A stretch of 38,949 nt of DNA, from NCBI GenBank assembly GCA_023410885.1, contig JAEYPI010000289.1, forward strand, positions 1 through 38,949, given 5' to 3'. The notes under the pieces are model-generated. The model was not told the DNA's origin and did not search any database. It saw nothing but the letters and a program-made list of their open reading frames with translations. This DNA comes from Bacillota bacterium. GTDB lineage: Bacteria; Bacillota; Clostridia; DSM-8532. Made by a program: the position numbers and the translations under genes. Below, one piece after another: positions 32,287-38,949 of this stretch (positions are counted from its first letter, which is position 1; each line of letters opens with the position of its first letter).

Positions 32287-32311
32287 AGCCCGCCAAAAGC
32301 GGGCTATTTTT
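32287..32311 (+). terminator. Intrinsic terminator of ireB
   Basis: AGCCCGC (32287-32293) and GCGGGCT (32299-32305) form a perfect 7-bp stem over CAAAA, followed by ATTTTT. Confidence 0.88.
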
Positions 32312-32328
32312 CATGCGGGGGGATTATT

Positions 32329-33279
32329 GTGGAGTACAGAGAATTGGGTCGGACAGGTTTACGCGTTTCGAGACTATGCTTCGGTGGATTGGTCATAGGC
32401 CCTCTTCAGAAAAATCTCAGTGTTGAAGACGGAGCGGAAGTTATTGCAGAAGCTTTCAGGCTTGGGGTTAATTTTATCGATACGGCCGATCTTTATGGGA
32501 CCTATCCTCATATAAGGCGGGCTATGGAGATCACCGGCATTCGCCCGGTCATTGCCTCAAAATCATATGCCTATTCAAGGGAAGACGCTAAGAAAACAGT
32601 TGATAAGGCCCTGACAAGCCTTGGCCTTGATCATATTGATCTCTTTCTCATGCATGAGCAGGAGAGTGAGCATACTCTACGGGGACATTGGGAGGCTTTG
32701 GAGTATTATTTGGAGCTCAAGCAGCAGGGGATTATTGGGGCTGTAGGCCTTTCCACTCATCATATCGCCGCAGTTCGTGCTTCTCTGCAGGTACCGGAGA
32801 TAGAGGTCATTCACCCCATTACCAATCGTACCGGGCTGGGTATTTGCGATGGCACTATGGATGAAATGCTATTAGCGCTACAAGAAGCTCATGGCATGGG
32901 AAAAGCTATTTATGGCATGAAGCCCTTCGGGGGCGGAAACCTGTTGCACTCCTTCCGGGAATGTCTGGAGTTTGTTACTTCCATACCTTACCTCCATTCT
33001 ATTGCACTCGGTATGCAGAGCGTGGAGGAGGTCCGGATGAATGTTGCCTTATTTAATGATCTGGCCAATGCTTACGAGAAGGTAAACGATTATCATCCCC
33101 AAAATAAAAAGGCCCTTCATGTGGACTTTTGGTGCGAGGGCTGTGGTAAATGCACGGAACGCTGCAAACAGAGGGCCCTTGTCTTGGAAGAAGGAAAGCT
33201 GGCCATTGATCCTCATAAATGCGTACTATGTGGTTATTGTGCAAGCTCGTGTCCTGTCTTTGCGCTAAAGGTTTATTAA
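32329..33279 (+). CDS. Aldo/keto reductase with C-terminal 2[4Fe-4S] ferredoxin domain
   Basis: The first 260 residues form an aldo/keto reductase barrel (MEYRELGRTGLRVSRLCFGG, NFIDTADLYGTYP, IDLFLMHEQ). The C-terminus holds two cluster motifs, CEGCGKCTERC from residue 269 and CVLCGYCASSCP from residue 298, typical of anaerobe oxidoreductases that join NAD(P)H chemistry to ferredoxin-type electron transfer. Physiological substrates of this group are mostly unknown. The GTG start follows GGGGGGA. It has its own transcription unit after the ireB terminator. Confidence 0.85.
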   Translation: MEYRELGRTGLRVSRLCFGGLVIGPLQKNLSVEDGAEVIAEAFRLGVNFIDTADLYGTYPHIRRAMEITGIRPVIASKSYAYSREDAKKTVDKALTSLGLDHIDLFLMHEQESEHTLRGHWEALEYYLELKQQGIIGAVGLSTHHIAAVRASLQVPEIEVIHPITNRTGLGICDGTMDEMLLALQEAHGMGKAIYGMKPFGGGNLLHSFRECLEFVTSIPYLHSIALGMQSVEEVRMNVALFNDLANAYEKVNDYHPQNKKALHVDFWCEGCGKCTERCKQRALVLEEGKLAIDPHKCVLCGYCASSCPVFALKVY

Positions 33280-33403
33280 AAAGGGGCGAAGGTTCGTGCC
33301 TCCTTGTGGATGAACCTTGTTCGGCCTGGGTAGGAGGGCAAGGCTTATAGGCGCCTAGCAATACGATGTGTTTAGGGCCTCTCTTGCATGAAAATACTGT
33401 GCC

Positions 33404-33431
33404 TTGACAATTATGATAAAAGCGATATAAT
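33404..33431 (+). promoter_or_regulatory. Promoter of the FMN riboswitch/ribU unit
   Basis: TTGACA (33404-33409), a 16-base spacer and TATAAT (33426-33431), both hexamers matching consensus exactly. Transcription would begin near 33438, about 17 bases before the riboswitch. Confidence 0.85.
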
Positions 33432-33454
33432 AAGCATTAATTGAATACAATACA

Positions 33455-33573
33455 ATCTTCAGGGCAGGGTGTGATTCCCTACCGGCGGTAATATGGGTAA
33501 CCATTAGCCCGCGAGCGTAAGCAGGACCTGGTGAGATTCCGGGGCCGACAGTAAAGTCTGGATGAAAGAAGAT
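33455..33573 (+). promoter_or_regulatory. FMN riboswitch (RFN element)
   Basis: The conserved RFN blocks are visible in order: P1 arm ATCTTC, then AGGGCAGGGTG, ATTCCCTACCGGCGGT, AGCCCGCGAGC, GGTGAGATTCCGGGGCCGAC, AGT...GTCTGGATGAAAGAAGAT, the last six bases closing P1. When FMN binds, RFN elements favour a downstream terminator or hide the ribosome binding site. Here a terminator follows directly. Confidence 0.95.
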
Positions 33574-33593
33574 AATAGCAGTAAATGCCAGTT

Positions 33594-33629
33594 AATTCCC
33601 CTGAGATTTGTTTTAGGGGAATTTTTTTT
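33594..33629 (+). terminator. FMN-controlled attenuation terminator
   Basis: AATTCCCCT (33594-33602) pairs perfectly with AGGGGAATT (33615-33623), followed by T to 33629. It begins 20 bases after the riboswitch, the usual arrangement for transcriptional OFF control of riboflavin uptake genes. Confidence 0.85.
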
Positions 33630-33785
33630 GTCTACGGGTACGTGTCGGGGGCTAATGTGCAATTAGTAGTGACCACGAAGGGTGACTGCAGCAAGGCTCT
33701 GAGGAAGGTAAGCTTCCTAGGGTTTGACTCGGTTGAAAAAAATGGATTGTATTGTAAAAACAAATTTAAAGGAGTGTTTGTTTTT
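33630..33785 (+). other. Leader segment between the riboswitch terminator and ribU
   Basis: 156 bases without a gene that I can support. It contains a perfect 6-bp hairpin AGGAAG/CTTCCT (33702-33718) and ends in the ribU ribosome binding site AAAGGAGTG. It is longer than needed for translation alone. Confidence 0.4.
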
Positions 33786-34322
33786 ATGAAATTTGGAGTC
33801 AGAAAGATGTGTACCATGGCTATTTTAGCCTCACTATCATTGGTTCTACTACTGATTCTTCACTTTCCAATTTTCCCTGCAGCCCCATGGCTTGAATACG
33901 ATCCGGCCGATATCCCCATACTCATAGGGGGCTTTGTATACGGACCTGTCGCCGGAATTATTATTACCGTCATTGCATCATTGGTTCAAGCATTGACTGT
34001 AAGTGCATCAGCCGGACTAGTAGGTTTTGTGATGCATGTTATCGCCACGGGAACTTTGGTAACGGTATCCTCTCTCTTCTACAAATCTCACAAGACCCAT
34101 AAAGGTGCTTTCATCGCTCTGATTCTTGGATGCCTTTCCATGGCGGCCATTATGATCCCCACCAACCTTATTATTTCGGTCAATTTCTGGGGAATGTCTC
34201 TTGAAGCGGTAAAGGGCATGATGATTCCCATATTGATTCCGTTTAATCTCATTAAATCAGGCGCTAATGCGGTGATTGTCTTTCTGATTTACAAATCGCT
34301 TCGAGGCATTATAAAAGAATAA
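33786..34322 (+). CDS. ribU: ECF transporter riboflavin-binding subunit RibU
   Basis: A 178-residue polytopic membrane protein of the ECF S-component family, with MCTMAILASLSLVLLL near the start and the PWLEYDPADIPILIGGFVYGPVAGIIIT block characteristic of RibU. It binds riboflavin and works with a shared energising module (EcfA, EcfA', EcfT) encoded elsewhere. The FMN riboswitch directly upstream supports the substrate. I choose ATG 33786, 10 bases after AAAGGAGTG; the frame is open back to 33585 but that part overlaps the terminator. Confidence 0.92.
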   Translation: MKFGVRKMCTMAILASLSLVLLLILHFPIFPAAPWLEYDPADIPILIGGFVYGPVAGIIITVIASLVQALTVSASAGLVGFVMHVIATGTLVTVSSLFYKSHKTHKGAFIALILGCLSMAAIMIPTNLIISVNFWGMSLEAVKGMMIPILIPFNLIKSGANAVIVFLIYKSLRGIIKE

Positions 34323-34568
34323 GTCAATGCCTGGTTGAGCTGTGGGTGCATCACGAAAACACCAATCATGAAGGTTGAGACATGTGGCATACTACGCATA
34401 GGCGATTAGTATAGATATCTTTTTTTAGGTTAAGAATACATATGATTTGATGCAAAAGTGGTGTGTAAAGGACATAAGACATCAGATACCATCTTTACAA
34501 TTCTAGCATCTTCATGTATGCTAATAGGTGGTTAATGATTTAACAAACAATGGAAAGGAGTTTATCAT

Positions 34569-35888
34569 ATGAAACAATATCTTGAAATTGAAAATGTATT
34601 TGCTCGTGAAATTCTTGACTCCCGCGGAAACCCTACCGTTGAAGTGGAAGTCATTGTTGAAGGCGGTTTTGTAGGCCGTGCATCCGTTCCTTCCGGAGCA
34701 TCCACCGGTGCTTTTGAAGCTGTCGAATTACGTGATGGCGACAAAGGTCGTTACCTGGGCAAGGGTGTTGAAAAAGCCGTTGAGAATGTCAACGACATTA
34801 TCGCACCTGAAATCGTTGGTATGAACGTCTTTGATCAGATTTTAATCGACAAGACCATGATCGATCTTGATGGCACCCCCAATAAGAGCAAGCTCGGTGC
34901 TAACGCTATTCTCGGTGTTTCCCTTGCTGTTGCTAAGGCTGCTGCTGAGTCCCTTGGCCTTTCTCTTTATCAATATATCGGTGGAACCAACTCCAAGGTT
35001 CTCCCCGTACCCATGATGAACATCATCAATGGTGGTAAGCATGCAGACAACTCTGTAACCATCCAAGAATTCATGATTATGCCTGTAGGCGCTGAGAGCT
35101 TCAAGCAAGCGCTCCAATGGTGTGCAGAAGTATTCCATTGCTTAAAGGGTGTATTAAAGAGCAAGGGCTATTCCACAGCTGTAGGTGATGAGGGCGGTTT
35201 TGCTCCTAACCTCAAGTCTGATGAGGAAGCAATCCAGGTTATCCTCGAAGCAGTTGAAAAGGCTGGCTTCAAGCCCGGCGAGCAGTTCCGTATTGCTATC
35301 GATGCCGCAGCAACTGAAATGTACGAGGAAGCTAAGGCTAAAGGCAAAGAAGGCATGTACTACTGGTGGAAGGCTGACAAGTGGATGACCAAGGCTGAGA
35401 TGGTTGGCTTCTGGGAAGAAATGTGCAGCAAATACCCCATTATCTCTGTTGAAGACGGTGTATCCGAGGAAGACTGGGAAGCATGGAAGCTTCTTACCGA
35501 TAAGCTTGGCAAGAAGATTCAGCTTGTTGGTGATGACCTCTTTGTTACCAACACCGAGCGCCTCAAGAGAGGTATCGACATGGGCGTTGCTAACTCCATC
35601 CTCATCAAGGTTAATCAGATCGGTTCTCTTACCGAGACCCTTGAAGCGATTGAAATGGCAAACCGTGCTGGTTACACAGCCGTTACCTCCCACAGATCCG
35701 GTGAAACCGAAGATGCTACCATTGCTGATATCGCAGTTGCAACCAACTCCGGACAGATCAAGACCGGTGCACCTTCAAGAACTGACCGTGTAGCTAAGTA
35801 TAACCAGCTTCTCAGAATTGAAGAAGAGCTTGGTGAAGTTGCTGAGTACCCAGGACTTGCTGCTTGGTTTAACCTGAAGAATAAATAA
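34569..35888 (+). CDS. eno: Enolase
   Basis: Enolase interconverts 2-phosphoglycerate and phosphoenolpyruvate in glycolysis. The 439-residue protein contains AREILDSRGNPTVEVEV, GRASVPSGASTGAFEA, NIINGGKHADNSVTIQEFM, VGDEGGFAPNL, the metal ligand region SVEDGVSEEDW, GDDLFVTN, and the signature SHRSGETEDATIAD. AAAGGAG precedes the ATG. Here it stands alone, without gap, pgk, tpi or gpm. The 246 bases upstream hold no gene I can see. A strong terminator follows. Confidence 0.97.
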   Translation: MKQYLEIENVFAREILDSRGNPTVEVEVIVEGGFVGRASVPSGASTGAFEAVELRDGDKGRYLGKGVEKAVENVNDIIAPEIVGMNVFDQILIDKTMIDLDGTPNKSKLGANAILGVSLAVAKAAAESLGLSLYQYIGGTNSKVLPVPMMNIINGGKHADNSVTIQEFMIMPVGAESFKQALQWCAEVFHCLKGVLKSKGYSTAVGDEGGFAPNLKSDEEAIQVILEAVEKAGFKPGEQFRIAIDAAATEMYEEAKAKGKEGMYYWWKADKWMTKAEMVGFWEEMCSKYPIISVEDGVSEEDWEAWKLLTDKLGKKIQLVGDDLFVTNTERLKRGIDMGVANSILIKVNQIGSLTETLEAIEMANRAGYTAVTSHRSGETEDATIADIAVATNSGQIKTGAPSRTDRVAKYNQLLRIEEELGEVAEYPGLAAWFNLKNK

Positions 35889-35906
35889 TCATTTTACAAT
35901 GATTAG

Positions 35907-35938
35907 AAGGCCGCATTCATTTTGAATGCGGCCTTTTT
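35907..35938 (+). terminator. Intrinsic terminator of eno
   Basis: A perfect 13-bp stem (AAGGCCGCATTCA with TGAATGCGGCCTT) over a three-base loop, followed by a T run. Confidence 0.93.
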
Positions 35939-35947
35939 GCGAATTCT

Positions 35948-35974
35948 GGGTCGAGGCTCGTTGTGCGTTTTTGC
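35948..35974 (-). repeat. Family 1 repeat, copy 4 (degenerate, minus strand)
   Basis: Read on the minus strand it contains CGCACAACGAGCCTCGACCC, matching the conserved tail of the family. Only one arm of the hairpin remains. It lies just after the eno terminator. Confidence 0.6.
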
Positions 35975-36109
35975 AAAATACCTTTAGTGTGGCTCAAAAA
36001 TACTTTGCCAAAATACCTAATAATAAACTATTAAGTAAGTTCCTTGACTGATCGATATAATATATGTTTTCTACCAATTTTGCAAACAATAACAAAAGGA
36101 GATTCACTT

Positions 36110-37063
36110 ATGACAAGCAGCGGTCTCAAAAAATTCGCGGAACCCTTGGGCTTTGAAAACAAAAACGGTCGCCTTTATGGAGATTATCGGGGCTATACAG
36201 TAACTTTGGCCGAAGGTATGGGAAACAAGAAGCTAATGATTGGTGTTGCAATGCCGACGGACGATCCGCGTTGGTCTCAGATTGGTGATTTTATTGAAAA
36301 CAATAAGAAGGATAGCCGTATTGAGAGCTTCATCCTTCACCCCTCCTGTATCATCATTCTCCTTCATGATACAGCAGGCACCATGAAACGCCTTGAAGAG
36401 CTTTTGGATAAAATGATCCATATGCTGGCAGAGGCTCAGGTGCCCGGCAATACAGTGTGCTGGTACTGCAACAATCCTTTTTTAGGCACAAACCATGAGA
36501 AAATTCAAGTCAATGAAGCAGTTGTTCCCATGCACAGCGCCTGTATTGAAAACTATAATCAAAGCATTCAACAAGCGACTGATGAGTTTAAGGGACAACC
36601 TAAGCAATACTTACGTGGTCTTTTAGGTGCAGCATTGGGTGGTATTGTCGGTGTCATCCCATGGGTCATTGTTTATCTCGTAGGATACTTTGTCGGATGG
36701 TTGGGCTTACTTATTGGGTTTACCTCAAAAAAGGGCTATGAGCTTCTTGGGGGAAAACCGGGAAAGGCCAAGCCCTGGATTATTCTTCTGGTCGTAATTT
36801 TGTCAGTTTGTCTGGGACAATTTGCAGCCGACAGCATAAGTATCTATAATGAGCTTATAGATCAGGGCTACTCCGGGTTCTCTATTTTAGATATTCCTGC
36901 CTTTATCATTGAACTTATTACTTATGATTCTGAATATCGGGCTGGGATGCTCGGCAATGTAGGCATGGGTCTTCTTTTTGCTTTCGCGGGTATATGGGGT
37001 CTTTTCCGTGATATGAGACAAGAGGGTAGGGGGAATTTCGCAACCACGAAGAAGTTGGACTAA
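36110..37063 (+). CDS. Membrane protein with zinc-ribbon-like motif, function unknown
   Basis: I do not recognise this 317-residue protein. Residues 1-110 are soluble and mixed alpha/beta in character. A probable metal site follows, C117-x2-C120 (CWYC) with H142-x2-C145 (HSAC). After a short linker there are at least three hydrophobic segments: two closely spaced at about residues 165-215 (GLLGAALGGIVGVIPWVIVY...), one near 225-243 (WIILLVVILSVCL), and a last one near 285-300. The ATG follows AAAGGAG. It stands alone between eno and the minus-strand DUF421 pair. Confidence 0.6.
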   Translation: MTSSGLKKFAEPLGFENKNGRLYGDYRGYTVTLAEGMGNKKLMIGVAMPTDDPRWSQIGDFIENNKKDSRIESFILHPSCIIILLHDTAGTMKRLEELLDKMIHMLAEAQVPGNTVCWYCNNPFLGTNHEKIQVNEAVVPMHSACIENYNQSIQQATDEFKGQPKQYLRGLLGAALGGIVGVIPWVIVYLVGYFVGWLGLLIGFTSKKGYELLGGKPGKAKPWIILLVVILSVCLGQFAADSISIYNELIDQGYSGFSILDIPAFIIELITYDSEYRAGMLGNVGMGLLFAFAGIWGLFRDMRQEGRGNFATTKKLD

Positions 37064-37167
37064 GGTCTTTAACTTTGTGTGGCGAAAGTGCCAAGGCTCT
37101 GTATAGAGATCGGTATATGGAAATTTAATATTTCTCGATCTATACATAAAGTACGCAAAAACAATGA

Positions 37168-37199
37168 GGGAAGCTCAACACTATGTTGACTTCCCTTTT
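37168..37199. terminator. Intrinsic terminator between convergent genes
   Basis: GGGAAGCTCAACA (37168-37180) pairs with TGTTGACTTCCC (37184-37195), with one bulged C, followed by TTTT on the plus strand. On the minus strand the stem is followed by TCATTGTTTTT, so it may act in both directions. Confidence 0.7.
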
Positions 37200-37220
37200 G
37201 AATATTTGCAGGTATATAAA

Positions 37221-37250
37221 TCGAGGCTTGTGGTGCGTTCCGCACCTCTA
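37221..37250 (-). repeat. Family 1 hairpin repeat, copy 5
   Basis: On the minus strand: TAGAGGTGCG-GAA-CGCACC followed by ACAAGCCTCGA; the last four bases of the tail are missing. Tandem with copy 6 (37-base period). Confidence 0.82.
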
Positions 37251-37253
37251 TAA

Positions 37254-37287
37254 CGGGTCGAGGCTTGTGGTGCGTTCCGCACCTCTA
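37254..37287 (-). repeat. Family 1 hairpin repeat, copy 6
   Basis: On the minus strand: TAGAGGTGCG-GAA-CGCACC followed by ACAAGCCTCGACCCG, a complete copy. Its first three bases, TAG, are the stop codon of the DUF4363 gene, as with copy 1 and murF. Confidence 0.85.
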
Positions 37288-37650
37288 CTGCCCTAATTCT
37301 TCCCAATGATCATAGGCTTCCTTCAATTCCATTAAAGCGCCAGCCTTGTCCTTAGCAAGAACCGCACCCCTCAGACGTGCGATATTCGAACTGAAAAAAT
37401 TAATTTCGTCTCTCTCAGAGCTAAATTGAACACGTGCGACTATTTTCTTCCATAAAGCGGCGAGTTCTTCGGTCTTATAACCTGCTTCAGCCCATCTATC
37501 TTGCTGGATATCTTCAATAAGCTTATTAATAGCTTGAGGTATATTATCGTCATTACCCATAGGTTTTTTAAAAAAATCTCCGCTTTGCATAACTAAAATA
37601 AAAAAAACCAATGAAACGATTGGAATAGCTATCACCATGAATTTTCTCAT
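37285..37650 (-). CDS. DUF4363 family membrane-anchored protein
   Basis: A 121-residue protein with an N-terminal signal anchor (MRKFMVIAIPIVSLVFFILVM) and a helical outer domain containing WKKIVARVQFSSERDEINFFSSNIARLRG, as in DUF4363. Such genes commonly follow DUF421 genes in spore-forming Firmicutes, as here; the function is unknown. AGGAGAC precedes the ATG, 9 bases after the upstream gene. The C-terminus ends at the TAG of a repeat copy. Confidence 0.78.
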   Translation of the reverse strand: MRKFMVIAIPIVSLVFFILVMQSGDFFKKPMGNDDNIPQAINKLIEDIQQDRWAEAGYKTEELAALWKKIVARVQFSSERDEINFFSSNIARLRGAVLAKDKAGALMELKEAYDHWEELGQ

Positions 37651-37659
37651 AATCGTCTC

Positions 37660-38388
37660 CTAATAGGGTCCTTTATAATCCCCTATATCCGTTACTTTGC
37701 TGATATGATCTTCATATTTATCGACAAAGAGATTACCTCCTGGGTTCAATGTAACCAGAAAAACTTCGGATATATCATAGATACCTTGCATTTTTAGCTC
37801 ATTCATGAGCCATGCTTTGTCTTTGTTTAGTTGTCTTAAGTTCTCTTCTATCAGAATACCGTCATAAACCAACTCGGTGCTAATACCGGATTCCTTAACC
37901 GGAATACTCATATCCTTTGGTGTTAAGGGTTGGTATTCAGGTTTCTTTAATATGGACAGCTGACCATTGGGCTCTATTATCGCAAAATCTACTTGCGTGA
38001 CATCAAAGACTCCCTGGGCTCGCAGAAGCACGAGGATATCTGTTGCACGGTATTTCATTTTTTTTAATACGTTTTCCATAATCTTGCCATGCATAATGAC
38101 GACTGTCGGCTCTCCTTCCAAGTATTTAGCCGCATACCGCCATTTCATGGTGATCATCTCCATCAGGTAGCCTAAACCGGCCCATGTTAAGAGTCCTATC
38201 CAATGGGGCCATGCCCTGCTGGATAAATCGGTGGTCAATGAAGCTGCAATGGAACCTATTGTAATGCCCAGAGCATAATCGAAGAATGTGAGTTGGCTTA
38301 TCTGCTCCTTCCCTAAAATTCTGGTGAAGATGAGAAGAGAGAAAAAGCCGATAATGGATCGAACAAAAACAACCATTCCTTCATTCAA
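37660..38388 (-). CDS. DUF421 (YetF-like) membrane protein
   Basis: A 242-residue protein with three N-terminal membrane segments (VRSIIGFFSLLIFTRILG, FFDYALGITIGSIAASL, WIGLLTWAGLGYLM) and two repeated cytoplasmic DUF421 modules (GEPTVVIMHGKIMENVLKKM, ELVYDGILIEENLRQLN). YetF-type proteins are spore- or envelope-associated in Bacillus, but their activity is unclear. I use the TTG at 38388, preceded by AGGAAGTG with a long spacer; an ATG four codons later (38376) is another possibility. Confidence 0.82.
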   Translation of the reverse strand: MNEGMVVFVRSIIGFFSLLIFTRILGKEQISQLTFFDYALGITIGSIAASLTTDLSSRAWPHWIGLLTWAGLGYLMEMITMKWRYAAKYLEGEPTVVIMHGKIMENVLKKMKYRATDILVLLRAQGVFDVTQVDFAIIEPNGQLSILKKPEYQPLTPKDMSIPVKESGISTELVYDGILIEENLRQLNKDKAWLMNELKMQGIYDISEVFLVTLNPGGNLFVDKYEDHISKVTDIGDYKGPY

Positions 38389-38564
38389 GCGTTTGATTCA
38401 CTTCCTAAGATTTAATGAGTAGTAGATTAAAGATAGTGTATATCATGGACAAAACTTTATACGTCAAATTTATAATTGAAAGCAGTGATGAGAGAAGGAA
38501 CTGGCGAACTTTCATAAAACAGTAAACTGTGATAAAAATGTACAAAATATAATATTATCTATTG

Positions 38565-38593
38565 TTGACTGTTATATATAAAAATGGTATATT
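38565..38593 (+). promoter_or_regulatory. Promoter of the last gene
   Basis: TTGACT (38565-38570), a 17-base spacer and TATATT (38588-38593). The direction fits the gene that begins at 38862. Confidence 0.6.
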
Positions 38594-38861
38594 ATGAGAA
38601 GTGCGATATATATGTCGAACCACGGAAGCAATTTTCATAGTACAGAAAAAAGAATAAAAACAGCCTACAGTCAAATGGCATTATCTAGCGGAAGGAGAAT
38701 TTTAGTGATTTGTACATCTGGATTATTAGAAAGAGACATGAATCTCAATCAAGCTGTGACCACTGCAAACTCTTTTCCAAGTCACTGGCTTATGAGCACT
38801 CAGGTATGAAGAAGAGGATCGGACAAAACGAGGAAAGGACGGGTAGGAGAAGAAAAAGAGA
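38594..38861 (+). other. Long untranslated leader of the last gene
   Basis: 268 bases between the promoter and the next start codon. An open frame of 71 codons begins at the -10 box itself, so it cannot be translated from this promoter as it stands, and it resembles no protein I know. I see no known riboswitch core (FMN, T-box, SAM, GEMM). Confidence 0.35.
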
Positions 38862-38949
38862 ATGATGAAGAAAAACAAATTTAAGGGTATCGCCGGGCTG
38901 ATTATTATGATACTCGCACTTGTTTCCATGTACCTATGGCTTACATATG
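38862..38949 (+). CDS. Start of a membrane or secreted protein gene, truncated by the window end
   Basis: 29 codons are visible. The product begins MMKKNKFKGIAG followed by LIIMILALVSMYLWLTY, a positively charged start and one hydrophobic segment as in a signal peptide or first membrane helix. AGGAG lies 12 bases upstream of the first ATG, and a second ATG follows at once. Too little is present to name the family. Confidence 0.6.
   Translation, partial: MMKKNKFKGIAGLIIMILALVSMYLWLTY

Noticed and set aside
33585..33785. N-terminal extension of ribU
   Set aside because: It would translate the attenuation terminator; the ATG at 33786 with AAAGGAGTG fits the S-component family.
37221..37287. 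CRISPR-like array in the tandem family 1 repeats
   Set aside because: Only two units are adjacent, the separators are 3-5 bases, and there are no cas genes.
38594..38809. 71-codon open frame after the last promoter
   Set aside because: Its ATG touches the -10 box, it has no ribosome binding site, and its composition is not protein-like.

Overview
The window looks like a chromosomal segment of an anaerobic Gram-positive bacterium of the Clostridia (Firmicutes); I cannot name the genus. The signs are a Firmicutes-type division and cell wall (dcw) cluster with the small basic protein gene sbp, a MurE carrying the DNPR motif expected of meso-diaminopimelate ligases, an IreB homologue, the paired M16 proteins YfmF/YfmH, an FMN riboswitch in front of an ECF riboflavin transporter, a TAXI-type TRAP transporter and an aldo/keto reductase with two [4Fe-4S] motifs. 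Base composition looks moderate and even, and I see no prophage, transposase or CRISPR array.

Layout. 1-1700: the 3' end of ahcY, then a convergent DUF1700/DUF4097 protein. 1904-6744: two M16 proteins, lgt and rodA. 6950-22138: the dcw cluster, starting at a clear promoter with three 10-bp-spaced MraZ boxes and running mraZ, rsmH, ftsL, pbp (ftsI/spoVD), murE, murF, mraY, ftsW, murG, murA, ftsQ, sbp, ftsZ. murD, murB, murC and ftsA are absent here. The cluster is unusually loose: several junctions hold 75-400 bases of non-coding DNA with repeats, a possible attenuator before pbp and a stem that would hide the murA ribosome binding site. A tRNA-Thr(CGT) follows ftsZ.

22658-28756 is the most distinctive accessory block: a TAXI-TRAP binding lipoprotein, a TRAP fused permease apparently split by a one-base frameshift, a homocitrate/isopropylmalate-synthase-like enzyme, a metal-dependent cyclase-family hydrolase and a GntR-family regulator. 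A perfect 25-bp palindrome covers the -10 element of the first gene, and half of it recurs before the regulator gene. Together they suggest a locally regulated uptake and catabolism module for an unidentified organic acid. 28901-38949 holds a split chromate-type transporter, an HPr-like protein lacking the phosphorylatable His, mtaB, ireB, the aldo/keto reductase, FMN riboswitch plus ribU, enolase, an unrecognised zinc-ribbon-like membrane protein, a DUF421/DUF4363 pair on the minus strand, and the start of another gene.

Two families of short non-coding repeats run through the window. Family 1 (six copies, about 34 nt) is a small hairpin with a conserved tail ending CTCGACCCG. Family 2 (three copies, 42-77 nt) is a larger nested palindrome bounded by AATAAC and GTTATT. 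In both, stem sequences differ between copies in ways that keep most of the pairing. Function statements rest on motif recognition by eye; no database search was run.
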